64,000 nucleotides of DNA from Paenibacillus sp. JCM 18996 (lineage in GTDB: Bacteria; Bacillota; Bacilli; Paenibacillales; NBRC-103111), in contig BBFE01000003.1 of the NCBI GenBank assembly GCA_001313085.1, positions 88,693 to 152,692 on the forward strand, written 5' to 3'. Of this stretch, positions 13,350 through 24,508 are shown piece after piece. The notes under the pieces were generated by a model. It saw only the letters and a list, made by a program, of their open reading frames with translations. It did not search any database and was not told the DNA's origin. The first letter of the stretch is position 1, and every line of letters begins with the position of its first letter. A program made the translations under genes and the position numbers.

Positions 13350-14240
13350 TTTCCACTGCCATTAGTCACATCGAAAAACCTAGTTCAGACCGACTCCGTC
13401 ACTGCATAGTCACCTTGCGGTTCTATGCAGCCTAAGGAAATCCTGAAGTTGCGTTGGGTTCTTATTGAACTCCCTCGGTACGATTCATTTTTTCTCACGC
13501 AATGCTCACTTATTCGCAGGATTTCACCCATGTTAAGTGGGAAGGAATATGTGAACAGAGACTCAGACATAGACCCTTGGCAACATGAAGGCGCACTGAA
13601 ATAGAGGGGGATGTTAATGACCCATATATTTCCATATACTGCACGTATTCTCCACGTCACCCTTGGAGGTTTTCACTCCCATGTCTCAACGGGTCTTCGC
13701 CCTCTCATTCCTTCGTTACACCTTTCCAAGGGGTGGAGGCCGGTCTTGCTATCTTTACGGGTCGGTGCCCTTTAGTTCAATACACCCGGTACTCCGTGCT
13801 TTCTTTGAAATCCTGCGAAGAAAGCCAAGGAAAATGCTTACACCCACCACCCGATAATGCTTCCGTGGAACACTGCCAAAGCAGAAAAAAAAGAGGAATT
13901 GTAAGAATCAGACAGAGAAATGGGCGAAAAAGTTGATATATTACCAATCTTTGGGCTCTATCCAACCCCATTCAACCTTGAAAAAAAATGACTATAATCT
14001 TTATTACACTAGTGATAGATAAGAAGACTTGAGTTTGCCGGGTGGAGCCATCAAAAGATGGTCAAGACCACGCTGCTGCCTGATTAGACTGAGAGGAGTG
14101 TGACTCGGAATATGAAAAGGAGAGCGTACAGCCGTAAGATTCGTCGTCTTATCCGTTCCGGAATCTATTTAAGGCCTGCCCTCAATTGGCGTCCGCGAGC
14201 TTCATGACTGGCGATAGACACGGCAATGATAGACACAATA
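13350..14240 (-). other. Non-coding, structured-looking segment (possible group II intron RNA remnant)
   Basis: Almost 900 bases without a convincing gene; frames on both strands are short and lack family features. Read on the minus strand, parts around 13630-13790 (short runs such as GGCGAAGACCCG, GAGACATGGGAGTG and AACCTCCAAGGGTGACG) have the purine-rich, short-stem look of group II intron RNA domains. No reverse transcriptase and no domain V hairpin was found. The part from about 14030 to 14160 on the plus strand is likewise unassigned. The resemblance is from memory and is weak. Confidence 0.25.
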
Positions 14241-14241
14241 G

Positions 14242-14298
14242 AAAAGAGGCTATCTTTCAAGCAGATTTGTTGTGCGGAAAGAGCAGCCTCTTTTTTTT
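14242..14298. terminator. Bidirectional terminator-like hairpin beside the kinase gene
   Basis: AAAGAGGCT pairs with AGCCTCTTT across a 33-base loop, followed by T8 on the plus strand and CTCTTTTCT on the minus strand. It lies 7 bases past the end of the minus-strand kinase gene and probably terminates it. Confidence 0.6.
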
Positions 14299-14304
14299 CA
14301 GATT

Positions 14305-16202
14305 TCACACAAATTTACTGATTATTTTCTGCAGCTGATCTCGTTTAATGGGCTTGCTGATGTAATCGTCCATGCCGGCGGACAGGTATTCTTCCCTGTC
14401 GCTTTCAAAAGCGTTTGCGGTGACGGCGATAATTTTGGGACGCGTATCTTCCGGTATCGTCTCGCGGATGATTCTGGTTGCTTCCATCCCGTCCATCACG
14501 GGCATTTGAATATCCATGAAGATCAGGTCATATGGCTTCCGTTTCAAACACTCTAAAACTTCGATCCCCGTGCCCGCGATATCGGCGGTATAACCGGATT
14601 TCTCCAGCATTTTCAGCAGCACCTTCTGGTTGATCTCGTTATCTTCCCCAATCAATATACGAACGGAACAAGCCCCTCTATCCTCCTGTACGGCGGTCGA
14701 ATTCCCGGCATGACTGCTGTGGCAAGGTCGGCCGTAACCATGATAGTGAAAGCGAAATCAGCCCCTTCCCGTCCGGAATTCTCAAGCCATATCTCTCCGC
14801 CCATGAGCTGAACGAGTTTTTTTTGCAGATGGCCAGCCCCAGTCCGGTCCCGCCGTATTTGCGTGTATTGGATGAATCCAGTTGGGAAAAGGCTCGAACA
14901 GCTGACCCAGCTTCTCTTTGGGGATGCCGATTCCGGTGTCTCTGACATTAAATTTCAGCTTTAGCCCATCTTCCTTCTGATCCAGCAGCCCGATCGACAC
15001 CCTTACGCTGCCTGAAGGAGTGAATTTGATCGCGTTTCCCACCAAATTCATCAGCACCTGCCTTAACCGCGTATGGTCGCCAACAACGACAGCAGGTATT
15101 TGCGGATCGACGGAGGAGCTTATGTCCAGCTTTTTTTTTCTGGGCGGAAACCGAGTGGACATCGAAGGTTTCCTCTATGCATGCTTTTAAGTCAAAAGGC
15201 TCAGCTTCCAATTCGACTTTGCCCGACTCGATTTTGGAAAAATCCAGAATATCGTTGATGATGGAAAGCAGTGCATTCTCACTTTTCACGATATAATCGA
15301 CATATTCTTTTTTTGCTCGGAAGTTAGATTGGTGTCTTTAAGCACATGGGTGAGACCGACAATGCCGTTCAGCGGCGTCCGGATTTCATGGCTCATCATG
15401 GCGAGAAAGTCGCTTTTCGCTCTGGTGGCGGCCTCCGCTTTTTTCCTTGGCATCGATCAATTCCTGTTCGGCATTCTTACGTTCTGTTATATTTCTCACG
15501 AAAGCGCTGAATATATAGCCGTCGCCCCATTGAATGGGAGTTACAGTCAATTCAACCGGAAAAAAACATGGCCATCCCGATGAAGCGCTGACAGTTCAAG
15601 CCGTTTGTTCAGTATCTTTCCCTGCCCGGTCGCCATAAAACGCTGCAGTCCGAGTTTGTGCGGCCCGCGGTAGCTTGGCGGAATGATCAAATCGGCCAGA
15701 TCTCTGCCGACCGCTTCACTTTTCGGCCAACCGAATTCGATTTCCGCCCGGGGATTCCATTCCGTCACTCTTCCTGTGGAGTCCATTACAATCACTGCGT
15801 CGAGCGCATGGTCCGTTACAGCCAGGTACCTCTTCTGCATGTCTCGCAGGGTCGTCTGCGATTGATTGCGTCCTTCGATATCCTGCAGCAGAAGCCAAAA
15901 GCCGACGACGCTGTTCCGGTTGTCGCGGATGGCTGATGCTGAGACGGATAACGGGACGGATTCCCCGTAACGGTTGATCAATTGAGTATCCGAGTAAGGT
16001 AAATAGTCGGCGCCGCGGGCGGTCAACGGCTCCAAATTGTAATTCGGCAAAATAAGTTGCAGCGGCTCGCCTATCAGCTCTTCCTCCGTGTATTGCAAAA
16101 AAAGTTGAAAATGGATTTATTGACATTGCGGATGACAAGCTCAGGCGAGAGGAAAATGGTGATATCTCCCAGGAAATTGATGCTGCCGCTCAATTTGCTC
16201 AC
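14305..16202 (-). CDS. Hybrid sensor histidine kinase (PAS-PAS-HisKA-HATPase-REC)
   Basis: A soluble-looking hybrid kinase of about 630 residues. In order: PAS (about residues 10-110, [15 protein letters not shown] start), a second PAS (about 125-240), HisKA with the phosphoacceptor His in [15 protein letters not shown], HATPase with NLVGNAIKF (N box), DTGIGIP (G1) and GTGLGLAI (G2), then a receiver domain with [11 protein letters not shown] and the phospho-Asp in [13 protein letters not shown]. No membrane segment is visible, so it should sense a cytoplasmic signal. The start is uncertain (GTG 16202 lacks a good ribosome site; an ATG just upstream is one frame off). Breaks lie near 16097, 15555, 15440, 15312, 15130, 14890, 14825 and 14665. 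It faces a paralogous kinase across about 125 bases. Confidence 0.82.
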
Positions 16203-16327
16203 TCTTTCTGTGATTGGACATTGTTTCTATTATACAGCTAATTTATCTTGGGAAAAAAAAGGACTTCAATCATGTATACTTTATTTAACCTGAACTTGTC
16301 AATAAAAGTAGAGAGAGAGGATGTTCC

Positions 16328-18987
16328 ATGCATTACAAACCAATAGATCATCACTCTTTATTTGAGCACGCGTACACATTTTCTCCTGCCGGTATAGCTT
16401 TAGTGTCAATGGACGGCAGCTGGCTTAAGGTCAATCCGGCGTTATGCAAAATATTAGGCTATTCGCAAGAGGAATTAACTGGGTTAAGATTTCAGGATGT
16501 GACTCATCCGGACGATTTGACGGCAAGCAATCAGAACCTTGAGAAATTGCTGGACGGACATTCTTCGACTTATGAAACGGAAAAGCGTTATATCCGCAAA
16601 AAAACGGCGACAACATTTGGGTGGCGCTTCATTGTTCTTTAGTCCGTGACGAGGCGAGCGGTGACCCGCTTTATTATATTTCCAATATAATCGATATTAG
16701 CGAAAAAAAAAGCCGCCGAACAAAAAAATTGTTGGAAATTGAAAGTTTATATAAACTGATTTCGGAAAATGCCCAGGATATTATCTCTTACAGCTCGCCC
16801 GATGGAATCACTCTATTTTGCTCCCCGTCTGTGCGGAATTTGTTAGGCTATGAGCCGGAAGAGGTCATCGGAAAACCGTCCTATGAATATTACCATCCGG
16901 ATGATTTGCGGGAGCTCCAATCCATGCACTTGTCGGATAATGATGTCGTTACCTATCGTGTCCGGCACAAAAAAACGGCAGCTACATCTGGGTTGAGACC
17001 ACTTTCCAGGTGATCCGGGACGATGATGGCAATGTTGAATATATCATGGGCATCGGACGAGATATTACGGAAAGAAAGAGAAGCGAAGATATCCTTGAGG
17101 AAGCGCAAAAGATCGCCTTGCTGGGAAGCTGGGAATGGGACCTGGCCGAAGATGAGCTTTGGTTCTCACGGCAAGTGTACTCGCTCTGCAATGTCGACAA
17201 CAATAAAGGCGAGGTACCGCCGCAAGAGCTTTTAAACGTAGTGCATCCAAGCGATAAACAGTGTGTATTGGAAGGTTTCGCCAGTGCGAAAAGGGGCCAT
17301 GATATGAACCTGGAAATTCGCATACAAACAGACGATTCGATCAGGTTCCTCCATATTCGAGGCTTGGTGTCCCGTGACAAAAAAACGGATTACCCTTGAA
17401 AATCAACGGCACGGTCCAGGATATCACGGAAAGAAAAAAAATGTGGAACTGAAGCTGCAGGAAAGCGTACAAAGATACACTTCGTTAAAAAAAAGTACAA
17501 CCATGACGCGGTTTTTTTCGATAGACCCGGAAGGCAATATCATTAATACCAATGTTATGGGCGAGAAGCTGACCGGATATGATGTGAAAGATCTCATCGG
17601 CGTGAATTTCTCAAGATTTCTCGGAGCGGACAACCTGCAAAGGAAAATTTCAGAAAGCGCCATTGACACCCACTCCGATAACAGCATTGACAAAATCCGG
17701 CACAAGGAAGGCCATATCATTGAAGTGCTGACCACAATGGCCCCTATCATTATCAATAACGAAAACGTCGGATACTATATTATCGCCAAGGATATCACCG
17801 AGCAGCGCAGGCTTCTTATCGCGAAGGAAGCGGCAGAGAGCACCAATAAAGCAAAGAGCGAGTTCCTGACCATGATGAGCCATGAAATCCGCACTCCGAT
17901 GAACGGGGTCATAGGCATGACCGATCTGCTGCTGGATACGACCGATCTGGATTCGCAGCAAAAAAAGAATACATTGAAATCATCCGTAAAAGCGGCGACA
18001 CGCTGCTTAACATTATCAACGACATACTGGATTTTTTTCCAAAATAGAGTCGGGCAAGACCGAGCTGCTCGAAGAACCTTTTGATGTAAGGGAATGCATC
18101 GCGGAAACGCTTGACGTCTTGTCGCCCAAATCTTCTGAAAAGGTGCTGAATATGACGTTCTACGTTGCTCCTGATGTGCCCGATACGCTCATAGGCGATT
18201 CCGGCCGGCTCAGGCAGGTATTGATCAACCTGGTGGGCAACTCGATAAAATTCACCTATACCGGCGGTGTGTATGTGTCGGTGAGAAAGCTTTCGCAGCA
18301 ATGCAATAAAGTTGAGCTTGAATTTGTCGTGAAAGACACCGGGATAGGCATTCCCGCCGATAAAATGGAAAAGCTGTTTGAACCGTTCTATCAACTGGAC
18401 AACTTTATGACCCGTAAGTCAGGGACGGGCACCGGATTAGGCCTCGCGATCAGCAAGAAGCTTGTGGAGCTGATGGGCGGGGCAATCTATGCCCAACCGA
18501 CGGAGGGACCTGGAGCAACCTTTGTGTTTACGGTAAGCCTGAAAACCGAAACCTATGCGGAGGTTCCGCGATTTGAACAGCTGCCGCCTGGTTCAGCCGA
18601 CCAAAAGCCTCTGAAAATACTCATAGCCGAGGATAACGAGATCAATCAGCTGGTTTTAACGAAGATGCTTGAGAAGATAGGTCATAAAGCCACCGTAGTC
18701 GATAATGGACAGGAGGTTCTGAATGCCGTCGCAGGCGATGCGTACGACATGATTTTTTTATGGACATCCAGATGCCTGTCATGAACGGTTTGGAAGCTAT
18801 GCAGATCATCAAACAGGTTACTCCTCCGGAGAATCGTCCGTTCATTGTTGCCGTAACAGCGAATGCGCTCAAAGGCGACCGGGAGAAATTTCTGGCGGCC
18901 GGAATGGACGAATACATCAGCAAACCGCTGAAAAGCGAGCACGTAGCGCTAATGATTGATAAAGCCTTTCATAGGCTGAATAGGTAA
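16328..18987 (+). CDS. Hybrid sensor histidine kinase with four PAS-type domains
   Basis: Reconstructed at about 880 residues. Four PAS/PAC units cover roughly residues 10-130, 135-250, 255-370 and 375-490 ([22 protein letters not shown] is typical, and [16 protein letters not shown] mark PAC ends). HisKA has the phosphoacceptor His in [16 protein letters not shown]. The HATPase carries [16 protein letters not shown] and [11 protein letters not shown]. The C-terminal receiver has [11 protein letters not shown] and [10 protein letters not shown] with phospho-Asp, and a conserved Lys in YISKPLKS. No membrane helices. ATG 16328 follows AGAGAGAGGATGTTCC. Breaks lie at 16600 (A6), 16700 (A8), 16970 (A6), 17380 (A6), 17440 (A7), 17490 (A7), 17515 (T7), 17960 (A6), 18032 (T7) and 18752 (T7). 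No phosphotransfer or output protein is adjacent. Confidence 0.85.
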
Positions 18988-18988
18988 A

Positions 18989-19021
18989 TTTGGGGTCCCC
19001 GGGAACTTCCGGGACCCCAAG
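18989..19021. terminator. Strong hairpin between convergent genes
   Basis: TTGGGGTCCCCGG, loop GAACTT, CCGGGACCCCAA: a near-perfect GC-rich stem without a T tract, directly after the kinase stop and before the convergent phosphoesterase gene. It probably stops or stabilises transcripts from both sides. Confidence 0.5.
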
Positions 19022-19070
19022 CTGTCAACGCTCAAGTCTTGTATGAGGAGATGTCACGATGCCGAGGGTC

Positions 19071-21676
19071 CTACCAATGTACTTGGTTCTGTTTGTTCGT
19101 TGCTTTGTCGTCGTTGTCTTCACCCATTACATGGTGTTTAGGTGCGGGCATCGGAACATTCGGCCCCTTGATTTCCTTCCATAGCTCTTCGTTCAGCTTC
19201 TGGGAGTCTGCCTGGTCAGGCCGGCCAGACATGTTCTCAGGCGTCATAACCGATTGTGTGTTTGACGCCGAAGCGGCTGACGGTGCAGCGGTGTTTGCCG
19301 TTGCCGGCGATTTCGCTGTTAATCCCGGCGTAATCGCCTGATAAGGCGAGAAGTTCGGCTTATCGGTAAAAGACCAGATCATTGGAAGCGCGGCAGCGTC
19401 ATACTGGGACATAGGCTCGACACCCAGGAAGAGTTCCATCGTACGCAGCATCGACACCTGGCTGTAGAAATGCGAATCGACTTTCCAATCTGCGTGTACG
19501 GGCTGATCACCTGTGCAATCGTACGGTGGGCATCTACGTGATCCGGCCCATTCTGGCGTCGTCCTCTACCACAAAAAAAATCGCTGTGTCCTTCCAATAC
19601 TGCGAGTGCGATACCGCATCGACGATCCTGCCAAGGGCAAGGTCGTTGTCGGCAACCAATTCTTTAGCCGTCTGTGCTCCCGCTGTATGATCGCGCGGCA
19701 GGTCGATAAACTGCATCGCAGGCAGGTTGTTATTCGCTACGAATGACTGAAAGTCCTTGTACCAAATGTCAAATCGAGTCTGATCGGAAATAGCCATGTC
19801 AAACCATGGGTAGTCGTGGTTTGTATTGGCGTCCAGGATCGGGTCGTGGGCATAGTACTTTCCAGCCTCAGCTTTGATTGGCTCACCGGGCTTGATCCAG
19901 TCACTCGGCACTACAAATTGGCCGTAGTTGCGGAACGAGGTGCCGCGCAGTGCCAGCTTGTCCCACAAATAAGCATGGGCAGGATCAGCGCTGCCTGCAG
20001 CAACTTCAGGGTGATAGCCTTCGGAATCGTAATCTGATCCGTTGCCTGCGTAGCCTTGGGCAGTTGCGGTCTCGTTATAGAGGTTGGAGCTCGCCTGAGT
20101 CACCCACTGCCAGCCGTTTTGGCTTACTTCTCCGTTGACGTAGAAGTTGTCCAGGGTGACGAACTGCTGGGCCAGCTTATGCTGGTTCGGTGTTGTATCT
20201 TGACCGAAGAGCGTCAGCGACGGATCGCCGTTGCCGCGCTTGCTGCCGTCCGGGTTCTTCAGGTCGCCAAGAACCTGGTCGTAGGTGCGGTTCTCCTTGA
20301 CGATATAGATGACGTGCTTGATCGGGGAAGCTCCACCTAGGCGGCGGGGTACGATCGTATTTTGCGTATCTTCATTGAACCGCGCACATTGTTCTTCTGT
20401 TCAATTCCGTTGTTCTTGCGCACCTGCTCGGTGTACTTCTCGAGTTGGTCGTCATTCGGGGCAGGTACAACCGACAGGTAGCCAGAAGCTGACTTTCAAT
20501 ATACTTGTAGCCGCTCAGGTTAGAAGGATCGGTTCCTTTGTTCGGTCCAGTGCCCAGGCCCTTGGCGCTCGTAATAAGAAGCCGCTTGCCATCAGGCGTT
20601 ATCTGCACCCCGGTTGGATACCAGCCTGTGGGGATAAGTCCCTTGACACGGCCGAACTCTTCATTGTGTTCGCCTTTGCTGCCACCTTCACCGGATAAAT
20701 CAACAACCGCAACGTCGTTATTACCGCCGTTAGTGACATAGAGCGTGCGCTGATCAGGCGAGATGGCGAGGTTGGTAGGCTGAGATCCGGCATGCGCACC
20801 GGCAAAAGGAGCCAGTGAAATAGTGCCTTGACCGTGTTGCTTACGGTATCGACTATGGAAACCGTATCGCTGTCACCGTTGGCTACAAACATCCGTTGCT
20901 GCTTTGCGTCGATCAGCATGTTATTAGGATGGGTACCGACAGTAATCTTGCTTTTGGGAGCAATGGTAAGCCCGTCCACAGAGAACACAGAAAGCGTGTT
21001 TTCGCCCTGGTTGCTGACATAAGCGGTACGGCCGTCAGCTGACAGCACTACGCCGAACGGGTAGGCCCCGGCTGCAGCCTGCTTACTTTTGCCCGAGGCG
21101 ATGTCGACTGCAATAAGAGTCCGGGCGTATTGACCTGTCACATAGATCGTTTTGTCGTCCGACGAAACGGCTACCCCCTGTGGATAGGATCCCTTCGGAA
21201 GCGCAAGTGTCTTTTGGATCGCCAATTTATGTGCAGCTCCGTCCCAGCCGAAGACGACAACTGTGTCCATGTTTGCCGTTGTCAAGTAAACATTGCTGCC
21301 GTCATGGCTAAACGCCAGACCGGCCGCTGTACCTTGGCCTGCATTTTTGTCGAGTTCCACCACCTGCATAACACGGCCGTCCTTGGCGTCCATCACCTGT
21401 AAGGTTTGTTTGGAATTTCCGTCCTTGATAATATTAGGAATGAGCACCGCCGCGCCGTCTGGAGAGAGAACAGCATTGGCGGGGAAGAAGCCGGCAGGCT
21501 TTTGTGCGCCCGCGGGCGTTACCCGCCATCCGGCAGGTGTATATGCTGTGCCGTCTCCTTGAGGCCCAGCCTTCAAAAAGGAGGAAGCAAGCGCCGAACC
21601 TGAACCAATGATCGCAGAAGCTACAACGATGCCGGTTATTAATTTTTTTTCATCTTTTTTTCTTCTTTTTTTTCAT
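19071..21676 (-). CDS. Secreted YncE-type beta-propeller fused to a phosphoesterase (alkaline-phosphatase superfamily)
   Basis: About 860 residues reconstructed. The start at 21676 has AGAGGTG seven bases upstream and gives a Lys-rich n-region and a hydrophobic core (GIVVASAIIGSGSALAS), a Sec signal peptide. Residues about 50-400 are YVTN/YncE-like propeller blades (DGSNVYLTTANMDTVVVFGW, DDKTIYVTGQYARTLIAVDI, DGRTAYVSNQGENTLSVFSV). The C-terminal part matches phospholipase-C-like phosphoesterases (DQVL/KHVIYIVKEN region near 20300-20280, DYPWFDMAI, DTAIFFVVEDD with metal-ligand Asp, HRTIAQVISPYT with His). Bacterial homologues are annotated as bifunctional YncE/alkaline-phosphatase proteins; the substrate is unknown. 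Breaks near 21640-21670, 20840, 20490, 20390, 20340, 20120, 19570 and 19480 are partly A/T runs. Confidence 0.72.
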
Positions 21677-21990
21677 AATCAGTTCACCTCTCAAAAATCA
21701 TTATTTCAAGACTACTTTTCTACGTTCCAAAGATCGATAGATACATAGACAAAATACGATAACGTTTTGAGAATAGCTCCTCCTTCCTCCTCTTTTTTTT
21801 AGCTCCAAATGATTATCTTCGCTATTAAAAAAATAAAACAAAACCGTTAAATGCATGTTAACTGGACGTGTAGTTTTTTTGTGATTTCGCCGATTTGAAT
21901 TTGTTCGCGGCTAAGCGCGTATACAAATTCAAAAGGCATTCAGACCCCGGCTATACAGGGAAACGGAATGCCTTGTTTTGCTTTTGCAGC
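21677..21990. other. AT-rich intergenic region
   Basis: About 310 bases upstream of the phosphoesterase gene. It holds that gene's promoter region (minus strand) and, at 21931-21978, the hairpin that ends the next minus-strand gene. Several T8 runs are present. No other element was recognised. Confidence 0.5.
21931..21978 (-). terminator. Intrinsic terminator of the 21991-22319 gene
   Basis: AAGGCATTC and GAATGCCTT form a 9-bp stem. Read on the minus strand, the stem is followed by TTTTGAATTTG. Confidence 0.55.
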
Positions 21991-22319
21991 TTAATCTGCC
22001 TGAATCGTATAATGGCCTCTGTCTGTCGTTAGCTTGATCCCCGACGAAAGCTCTTCCACTTCCGTTATGCTGGCCAAAGGAATTTCATATACGTCTCCGG
22101 GAATAGCGGCCGGCTCTTGGTCCGTTATTATCATGCCTTCCCCGTGCAGGAGCAGCCTTTTTCCCGAAGTATAATCGTCCAGGCCGTCCACGTCTTCATC
22201 TCTATTTCTGATACCTTAATTGCCACCTGATCGATATCTCCGTCCTCTTCTTTGCGGATCGCAAGGGAGCCCATAGCATGGGATTCGAACCAACGCGCCA
22301 CTTGCTCGGTTTTATCCAT
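21991..22319 (-). CDS. Small conserved-looking protein of unknown function
   Basis: Reconstructed at about 108 residues, acidic and soluble: MDKTEQVARWFESHAMGSL at the start, then VDGLDDYTSGKRLLLHGEG, and ITEVEELSSGIKLTTDRGHYTIQAD at the end. The two halves are in different frames, joined by restoring one base near 22198 (around EIED). ATG 22319 has GAGGTGAAG upstream. I do not recognise the family; the second half looks like a small beta-rich domain. It lies alone between convergent terminator signals and a divergent PASTA-protein gene. Confidence 0.55.
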
Positions 22320-22618
22320 AATTCTTCACCTCGTTTACAGTCTATGGGATAAATTACCCACAATGGGCGCATTCGATTCTTTGGAAGACAAATATTTAAC
22401 AATTGCCCGTAAAATGGCTTTGTATCGCCTCCGCTGATGTTTAAAACGTTTCAATGGAGATTTTGTTCTCATTTATGGCAATACCTGATCTTGAAGCTTG
22501 CGGAGGCTGTGTTATGATAAGTAGTGGATAGGGAAAGCCCAAAATCGGAGCAGGTTTGCGAAATGATATATAAGGATAATAAAGCCGGTATAATTCCGAT
22601 TGGCAAGGAGGCAATTTA

Positions 22619-23919
22619 ATGGGGAGTATTGGAAAGCGGTATTTGCTTGATAAACCGATATCGCCGCTGCCTAATGGCATGATTTATGCGGGAGTGGATT
22701 TGATATTGAATCGGAGCGTCATCCTTTATGCGATCGACAGCCCGGACGAATCCTATGCCGAAAACTATATACAGTTACTCAGAAAGGCCTCCCATTATTC
22801 GGAGGAAAGGTTCATGCATATGCTGGATGTCGGTTTCGATTCGGCTCCAACCGCTTGTATGCCGTTCTCAAAAGGTCCGGCGGCGCACCTTTGGCTCAGG
22901 AGATGAGCCGGCATGGCATGTCCTTAACGGGCTGCGTCAGGCTCGTGCACGAGCTGGGTGCGGCAATGCAAAAGGCTGAAGGTGAAGGGATCAGCGGATT
23001 TTCGGTTGCAGCCGACAATATCTGGCTGAACGATGAGAATCAGCCGGTCGTACTGAATTACTGGGAGAGGGCATCCGGCACGCGGCAGGGCGTGAAAGGG
23101 CTGTGCGGGCTGCTGTACCAGCTGGTGACGGGCGCTTCTTCGTTGCCGGAGGAGCGCCCGGAAAGGGAGGCGGCGCTTCAGGGCTCACTGCGGGGACTCA
23201 CTCACCGGCAGACGGAAGCCGTGCTGGAGCTGATGAACAAGGCGGCATCGGAGGATATGCCTTTGCCGGAGCTTCTGGCTTCCCTGCAGAATCTGAAGGA
23301 GCTCGTGGACGGGGGAGACACTCTTTCGGCCATGACTCTGATACGTCGCCAGGAGGAACGCTTCAAAGCGGAGCTTCCCATGGAGGCGGATGAATTCCGA
23401 GAGCGACGTTTGATAGATCGCGTCGAGGAGATCCCCTCACGCGACGCGATGGGGGAGTCGGAGGAGGAGTCTGCCGGCGGCATCCGCAATTCCTTTGGCT
23501 GGATATTTAAGCGCTTGTTAATCGCGGGGGGAACCTTTGCTGTTGTCGCGATTCTGGCCGGGGCGATCCTGATCTGGCTTCTGGACAGCCACAAGCCCAA
23601 CACGGTCGCTCAGGATCCGTTTGCGGGCCCGACGTCTGCATCGCAGCATATGCTTCAGCAGGATGCGCCGAAAGAGACGCTTACGTCCCAACCCCAGCCG
23701 GCGGGAGGCCAATCTTCCAAGGGAGCGCCGAACCTCGTCGGCCTGTCGCGGGAGGAAGCTGAGAAAGCCGCTTTGGCGGCCGGGCTTCATTATCAGTTTT
23801 TCCTCGAAGCCAATGAGCAGGCGTCGAATACGGTGTTCAGGCAGGAGCCCATGGCGGACACCACGGTTGCCCCGGGCGGCAGCATTAAATTTTGGGTGAG
23901 CAAGGGGAAGCAGCAGTGA
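22619..23919 (+). CDS. Membrane pseudokinase with C-terminal PASTA domain
   Basis: About 433 residues reconstructed. Residues 1-200 follow the layout of a bacterial Ser/Thr kinase (RYLLDKPISPLPNGMIYAGVD start; LCGLLYQLVTG late helix) but lack the catalytic residues. The Gly loop is absent, the ATP Lys position in SVILYAID is not Lys, the HRD loop reads GFSVAADNIWL, and DFG reads NYW. A single membrane helix follows (LLIAGGTFAVVAILAGAILIWLL, near residue 310), then a linker, then one PASTA repeat (APNLVGLSREEAEKAALAAGL to IKFWVSKG). PASTA domains bind peptidoglycan fragments or lipid II. I infer a membrane scaffold or sensor, not an active kinase. One break at about 22855 (a lost base) splits it. 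ATG 22619 follows AAGGAGGCAATTTA. Confidence 0.75.
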
Positions 23920-24508
23920 ACGGAGCGGGACCGGCGGACGAACGGGTCAGGTTGGAGCTGGATATGGGAAGGTGAGCGAGCAGAGGATCGGGGCAGAGAA
24001 TAGTGATGCCCGCTAGGATGGATATCCGGGAGAAGCGAATGGAGCATGGGGCCGGCGGAGAATGAGGCTAGCGGCGAATGAGGTCAAGTCGTTCCGCTAT
24101 TTCCATCGATGAAGTCAAAGATCGAAGAATAACGGAATAATATGCCTCTATTATCCCTTGGTTCGCATGTGGCGTCCGCATCAATAGCAAAGATACTTGG
24201 TACGTTTTTTTTCACCACGCTTCCAACCAACAACCTACGGCGACTTTCTACACAATCTAACAGGTCTCTGACGAGATCTGATTTTTTTTGTCCGGATGCT
24301 GCTCCAGTTCTTCAATAGTTGGCCTTTGTTTACCGCAACTATTTTTTTGTTTGAAAAGGGATTTATTCAGGAAAAAAATTCATTATTGCAATTTTAATTG
24401 TTTTTTTTAACTATAATAAAAGCGATTACAAACAACAAAATATATTTGAAACCGGTTAATCTGCAATAATTATTGAATGAATTAGCAGCAAGGAAAGGGG
24501 GGAACCAT
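23920..24508. other. Long intergenic region with a dispersed repeat and the sugar-locus promoter area
   Basis: About 590 bases. Near 24090-24165 is a repeat-like segment (TTCCGCTATTTCC and GAATAACGGAATAA). From about 24230 the sequence becomes AT-rich with T8 and A7 runs. A CcpA-like site lies at 24417-24430. No open frame here looks genuine. Confidence 0.5.
24417..24430 (+). promoter_or_regulatory. cre-like site (CcpA) upstream of the sugar-utilisation locus
   Basis: TAAAAGCGATTACA matches the cre consensus TGWAANCGNTNWCA at every fixed position except the second. It lies about 80 bases before the regulator start, a position compatible with catabolite repression. Confidence 0.5.
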
